DNA from: Pedococcus_A sp963730585
GTDB taxonomy: Bacteria; Actinomycetota; Actinomycetes; Actinomycetales; Dermatophilaceae
Assembly (NCBI GenBank): GCA_963730585.1
Contig: CAVSSL010000007.1
Coordinates: 1-64,000, forward strand
Reading direction: 5' to 3'
DNA: 64,000 nucleotides
Positions 62,244 through 64,000 of the stretch are shown piece after piece. Under the pieces are notes generated by a model, which made no database searches, was not told the DNA's origin, and saw only the letters and a list, made by a program, of their open reading frames with translations. The first letter of the stretch is position 1; each line of letters begins with the position of its first letter. Both the position numbers and the translations under genes were made by a program.

Positions 62244-63148
62244 GACAGGATGATGGACCGGCTGAGGTGGCGCGGCTCGTCAGGGTCGACTCCCGCGCGC
62301 GCCGCCTTCAGCAGGCACAGCCGGTGCAGGCGCACGAGGTCGGCGACCGGGTCGATGTCGCGGTGCTCGAAGTGGGCGCCGGTGGCCCGCACGTCCTCGG
62401 CCAGGCCCTCGGGCACCTCGCCGAAGGCCCAGGTGGCCCGGCCGGTGGTGGCGATGCTGATGGGGCCGTGGCGGTACTCCATGGCGGGGTAGGACTCGGT
62501 CCAGAACTGGGCCGACTCGCGGAGCTTGAGCCCCGCCTCGTTGGCCAGGCCGATCGTCCACCCGCGCCCGACGAAGGTGAGCTGCTCGGCGTCGGCGACG
62601 CCGGCGAGGGCGGTCTCCTCGTCCTCGGCGAGCACGGCCCGCGCGTCATCGATGGCGGAGGTGAGGTCCTCACCCAGGGTTGCGCGCAGCAGCATGAGCG
62701 TCGTGGTGGCGAACCGCGTCTGCACGACGGACTGCTCGTCGACCTCCGGCAGCATCAGCGCGTGGCTGGCGAGCTCGGGGATCGCGGTGCCCTCGGTGGC
62801 GACGATGGCGGTGGTGCGCTGGCCGCGCTCGCGCAGGGCGGTGAGCAGCTCGATGACCTCGGTCGTGGTGCCGGAGCGCGAGATCGCCACGACGTGGTCG
62901 TAGGTGCGGCCGGCCGGGAACTCGCTCGCGGCGTGGGCCTCGGTGCGACCGCCGAGCTCGCCGGCCTGCTCGCGCAGCACGGCATACGCCTGGGCCATGA
63001 AGTAGGAGGTGCCGCACCCGACGACGGCGACGGACTCGCCGGGCCGGGGGAGGACGGCGCGGGCCTCCTCGACCCGGGCCAGGGCGGCCGCCCAGTCGTC
63101 GGGCTGGGTGGCGATCTCGGCGGCGAGGTGGCTCGGGTACGCGGTCAT
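62240..63148 (-). CDS. SIS-domain sugar-phosphate isomerase/deaminase, GlmS-C-terminal-like
   Basis: The 302-residue protein has two SIS domains: VAVVGCGTSYFMAQAYAVL near residue 42, VVAISRSGTTTEVIELL near residue 85 and LTFVGRGWTIGLANEAGLKL near residue 190, followed by YPAMEYRHGPIS. It lacks the glutaminase domain of GlmS, so it is probably a catabolic isomerising deaminase such as AgaS or NagB-II acting on glucosamine-6-phosphate after NagA. Coupled to nagA by overlap. Confidence 0.9.
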   Translation of the reverse strand: MTAYPSHLAAEIATQPDDWAAALARVEEARAVLPRPGESVAVVGCGTSYFMAQAYAVLREQAGELGGRTEAHAASEFPAGRTYDHVVAISRSGTTTEVIELLTALRERGQRTTAIVATEGTAIPELASHALMLPEVDEQSVVQTRFATTTLMLLRATLGEDLTSAIDDARAVLAEDEETALAGVADAEQLTFVGRGWTIGLANEAGLKLRESAQFWTESYPAMEYRHGPISIATTGRATWAFGEVPEGLAEDVRATGAHFEHRDIDPVADLVRLHRLCLLKAARAGVDPDEPRHLSRSIILS

Positions 63149-63398
63149 CGTCGTCCGTTCTGTGAGTGATTCGGATCGCCACGATTGTCGAGCAGTCAGA
63201 ATCGATCAGTCAAGCGGTTGGAGTGGTTTGCTGGACTTTGACCGAGGAACTGCCCCGAAATGCTTGACGGAGACAGGAATCGGGGTCCACGCTGTCGCCC
63301 AGCGCCGCACTTTCTGAGCGAAGCGGCAGCGAACCGACACAAAGCGATCACGGTCACTCGACCCCGAGGTGGTCGACAACAGAGTGGGAGTGCAGACA
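63149..63398. promoter_or_regulatory. Divergent promoter region of the amino-sugar genes
   Basis: This 250-bp region separates the leftward SIS/nagA operon from the rightward sugar-binding gene. It contains TTGACC and TTGACG -35-like sequences near 63239 and 63267, but I see no clear paired -10 and no strong operator palindrome. Confidence 0.35.
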
Positions 63399-64000
63399 AT
63401 GACGTCACGACACAGGAGCGCGGTTCGCGTGGCCGCGGTCGCGCTGGCCGGGGGGCTGGCCCTGGCGGCCTGCAGCGGGGGCTCCGGCTCCGGCACGGCC
63501 GGCGGTGGCAGCGGCGACTCCGGCGAGAAGGCGAAGAAGATCAAGCTGGTGGCGGCGGAGTACTCCAAGGACCACACGGCCGCCTTCTGGAAGCAGTTCG
63601 CCGAGAAGTACAAGGAGAAGACGGGCGGCACCGAGCTCGAGGTGCAGGTCGTCAGCTGGGACTCGATCGACCAGACCTCCAGCACGATGATCCAGAACAA
63701 CAACGCGCCCGACATCCTCAACCTCAACGCCTACGCGTCCTACGCCAAGGACGGCCTGCTCTACAACGGCGACGAGGTGCTGCCCGAGGCCGCCAAGAGC
63801 GACATCCTCGACGCGTTCGTCAAGAGCGGCACCTACCAGGACAAGCTCTACGGCTTCCCGGACCTGTCCTCCGCCCGCGCGTTCTTCTACAACAAGGCCG
63901 TCTTCAAGAAGGCCGGCATCGCCGCGCCCCCGAAGACCTGGGAGGAGTTCGAGGCCGACGCCAAGAAGATCAAGGCGCTCGGCGACGGCACCATCCCCTA
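63399..64000 (+). CDS. Extracellular solute-binding lipoprotein of a sugar ABC transporter, 3'-truncated by the window
   Basis: The visible 200 residues start with a signal peptide and lipobox (VALAGGLALAAC, lipidated Cys near residue 25), then a Gly/Ser-rich linker. The family-1 solute-binding fold follows: IKLVAAEYSKDHTAAFWKQF, VSWDSIDQTSSTMIQNNNAPDILNL and GFPDLSSARAFFYNKAVFKKAG. It probably captures amino sugars or chitin-derived sugars outside the membrane, given the divergent nagA and isomerase genes. The permease genes should follow beyond the right edge. Confidence 0.92.
   Translation, partial: MTSRHRSAVRVAAVALAGGLALAACSGGSGSGTAGGGSGDSGEKAKKIKLVAAEYSKDHTAAFWKQFAEKYKEKTGGTELEVQVVSWDSIDQTSSTMIQNNNAPDILNLNAYASYAKDGLLYNGDEVLPEAAKSDILDAFVKSGTYQDKLYGFPDLSSARAFFYNKAVFKKAGIAAPPKTWEEFEADAKKIKALGDGTIP

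Noticed and set aside
63149..63398. Search for a DasR-type operator between the isomerase and sugar-binding genes
   Set aside because: Only a weak, non-palindromic AGTGGTTTGCTGGACTTT stretch was found, too poor a match to call.

Overview
The window is a high-GC (about 70%) actinobacterial chromosome segment, most likely from the order Micrococcales; an Intrasporangiaceae-like organism is my best guess from gene content and style, not a proven placement. Its right two thirds carry the gene order known from mycobacteria and other actinobacteria: tRNA-Arg, argS, lysA, hom, thrC, thrB, rho, rpmE, prfA, prmC, a Sua5/YrdC gene, wecA, the F1Fo ATP synthase genes, a DUF2550 gene, a PduO-type adenosyltransferase and murA.

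Layout. 1-5.6 kb: the 3' part of a bacterial tyrosine kinase gene disrupted by a 360-bp tandem duplication, a frameshifted hypothetical gene, an acetyltransferase, a quinone-oxidoreductase-like gene, and two small unknown genes that share a C-terminal motif. 5.1-8.2 kb: a DrrAB-type ABC exporter with a MerR-family regulator. 8.2-12.8 kb: a secreted metzincin protease with three cell-wall-binding repeats, a DUF6104-like protein, an SGNH hydrolase and a DUF2252 protein. 13-17 kb: the multifunctional 2-oxoglutarate dehydrogenase kgd/odhA. 17-22 kb: a second ABC transporter, two CNNM/CBS membrane proteins and an SRPBCC protein. 22-36.7 kb: the argS-to-prmC block, interrupted after rho by a PQQ-repeat lipoprotein and an AbiEi-like/PD-(D/E)XK protein bracketed by palindromic repeats. 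36.7-42.4 kb: a redox island (two TetR regulators, aldo/keto reductase, SDR, LLM flavoprotein, two paralogous Rossmann proteins) between prmC and the Sua5 gene. 42.4-56.3 kb: Sua5, glyA, wecA and the ATP synthase cluster, with a PspC gene between atpD and atpC. 56.3-64 kb: PduO adenosyltransferase, murA with an Asp in place of the fosfomycin-target Cys, a STAS protein, an ethylmalonyl-CoA-mutase-type B12 enzyme (which uses the cofactor PduO makes), nagA with a SIS-domain isomerase, and the start of a sugar-binding lipoprotein gene.

Two patterns run across gene boundaries. First, the octamer CGGCATAC (or its complement GTATGCCG) occurs about 40 times on both strands. It falls in every codon phase, forces rare codons, and often sits as inverted pairs in terminator-like hairpins, which is the signature of DNA-uptake-sequence-like motifs. 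Second, a 40-bp palindrome family occurs three times, two copies bracketing the AbiEi-like endonuclease-fold gene. At least eight genes, including kgd, lysA, thrB and rho, are broken by single-base indels. Because several of these are essential or central, I treat most of them as probable sequence errors. No gap without a gene exceeds 300 bases. No IS element, CRISPR array, rRNA or replication origin was seen.
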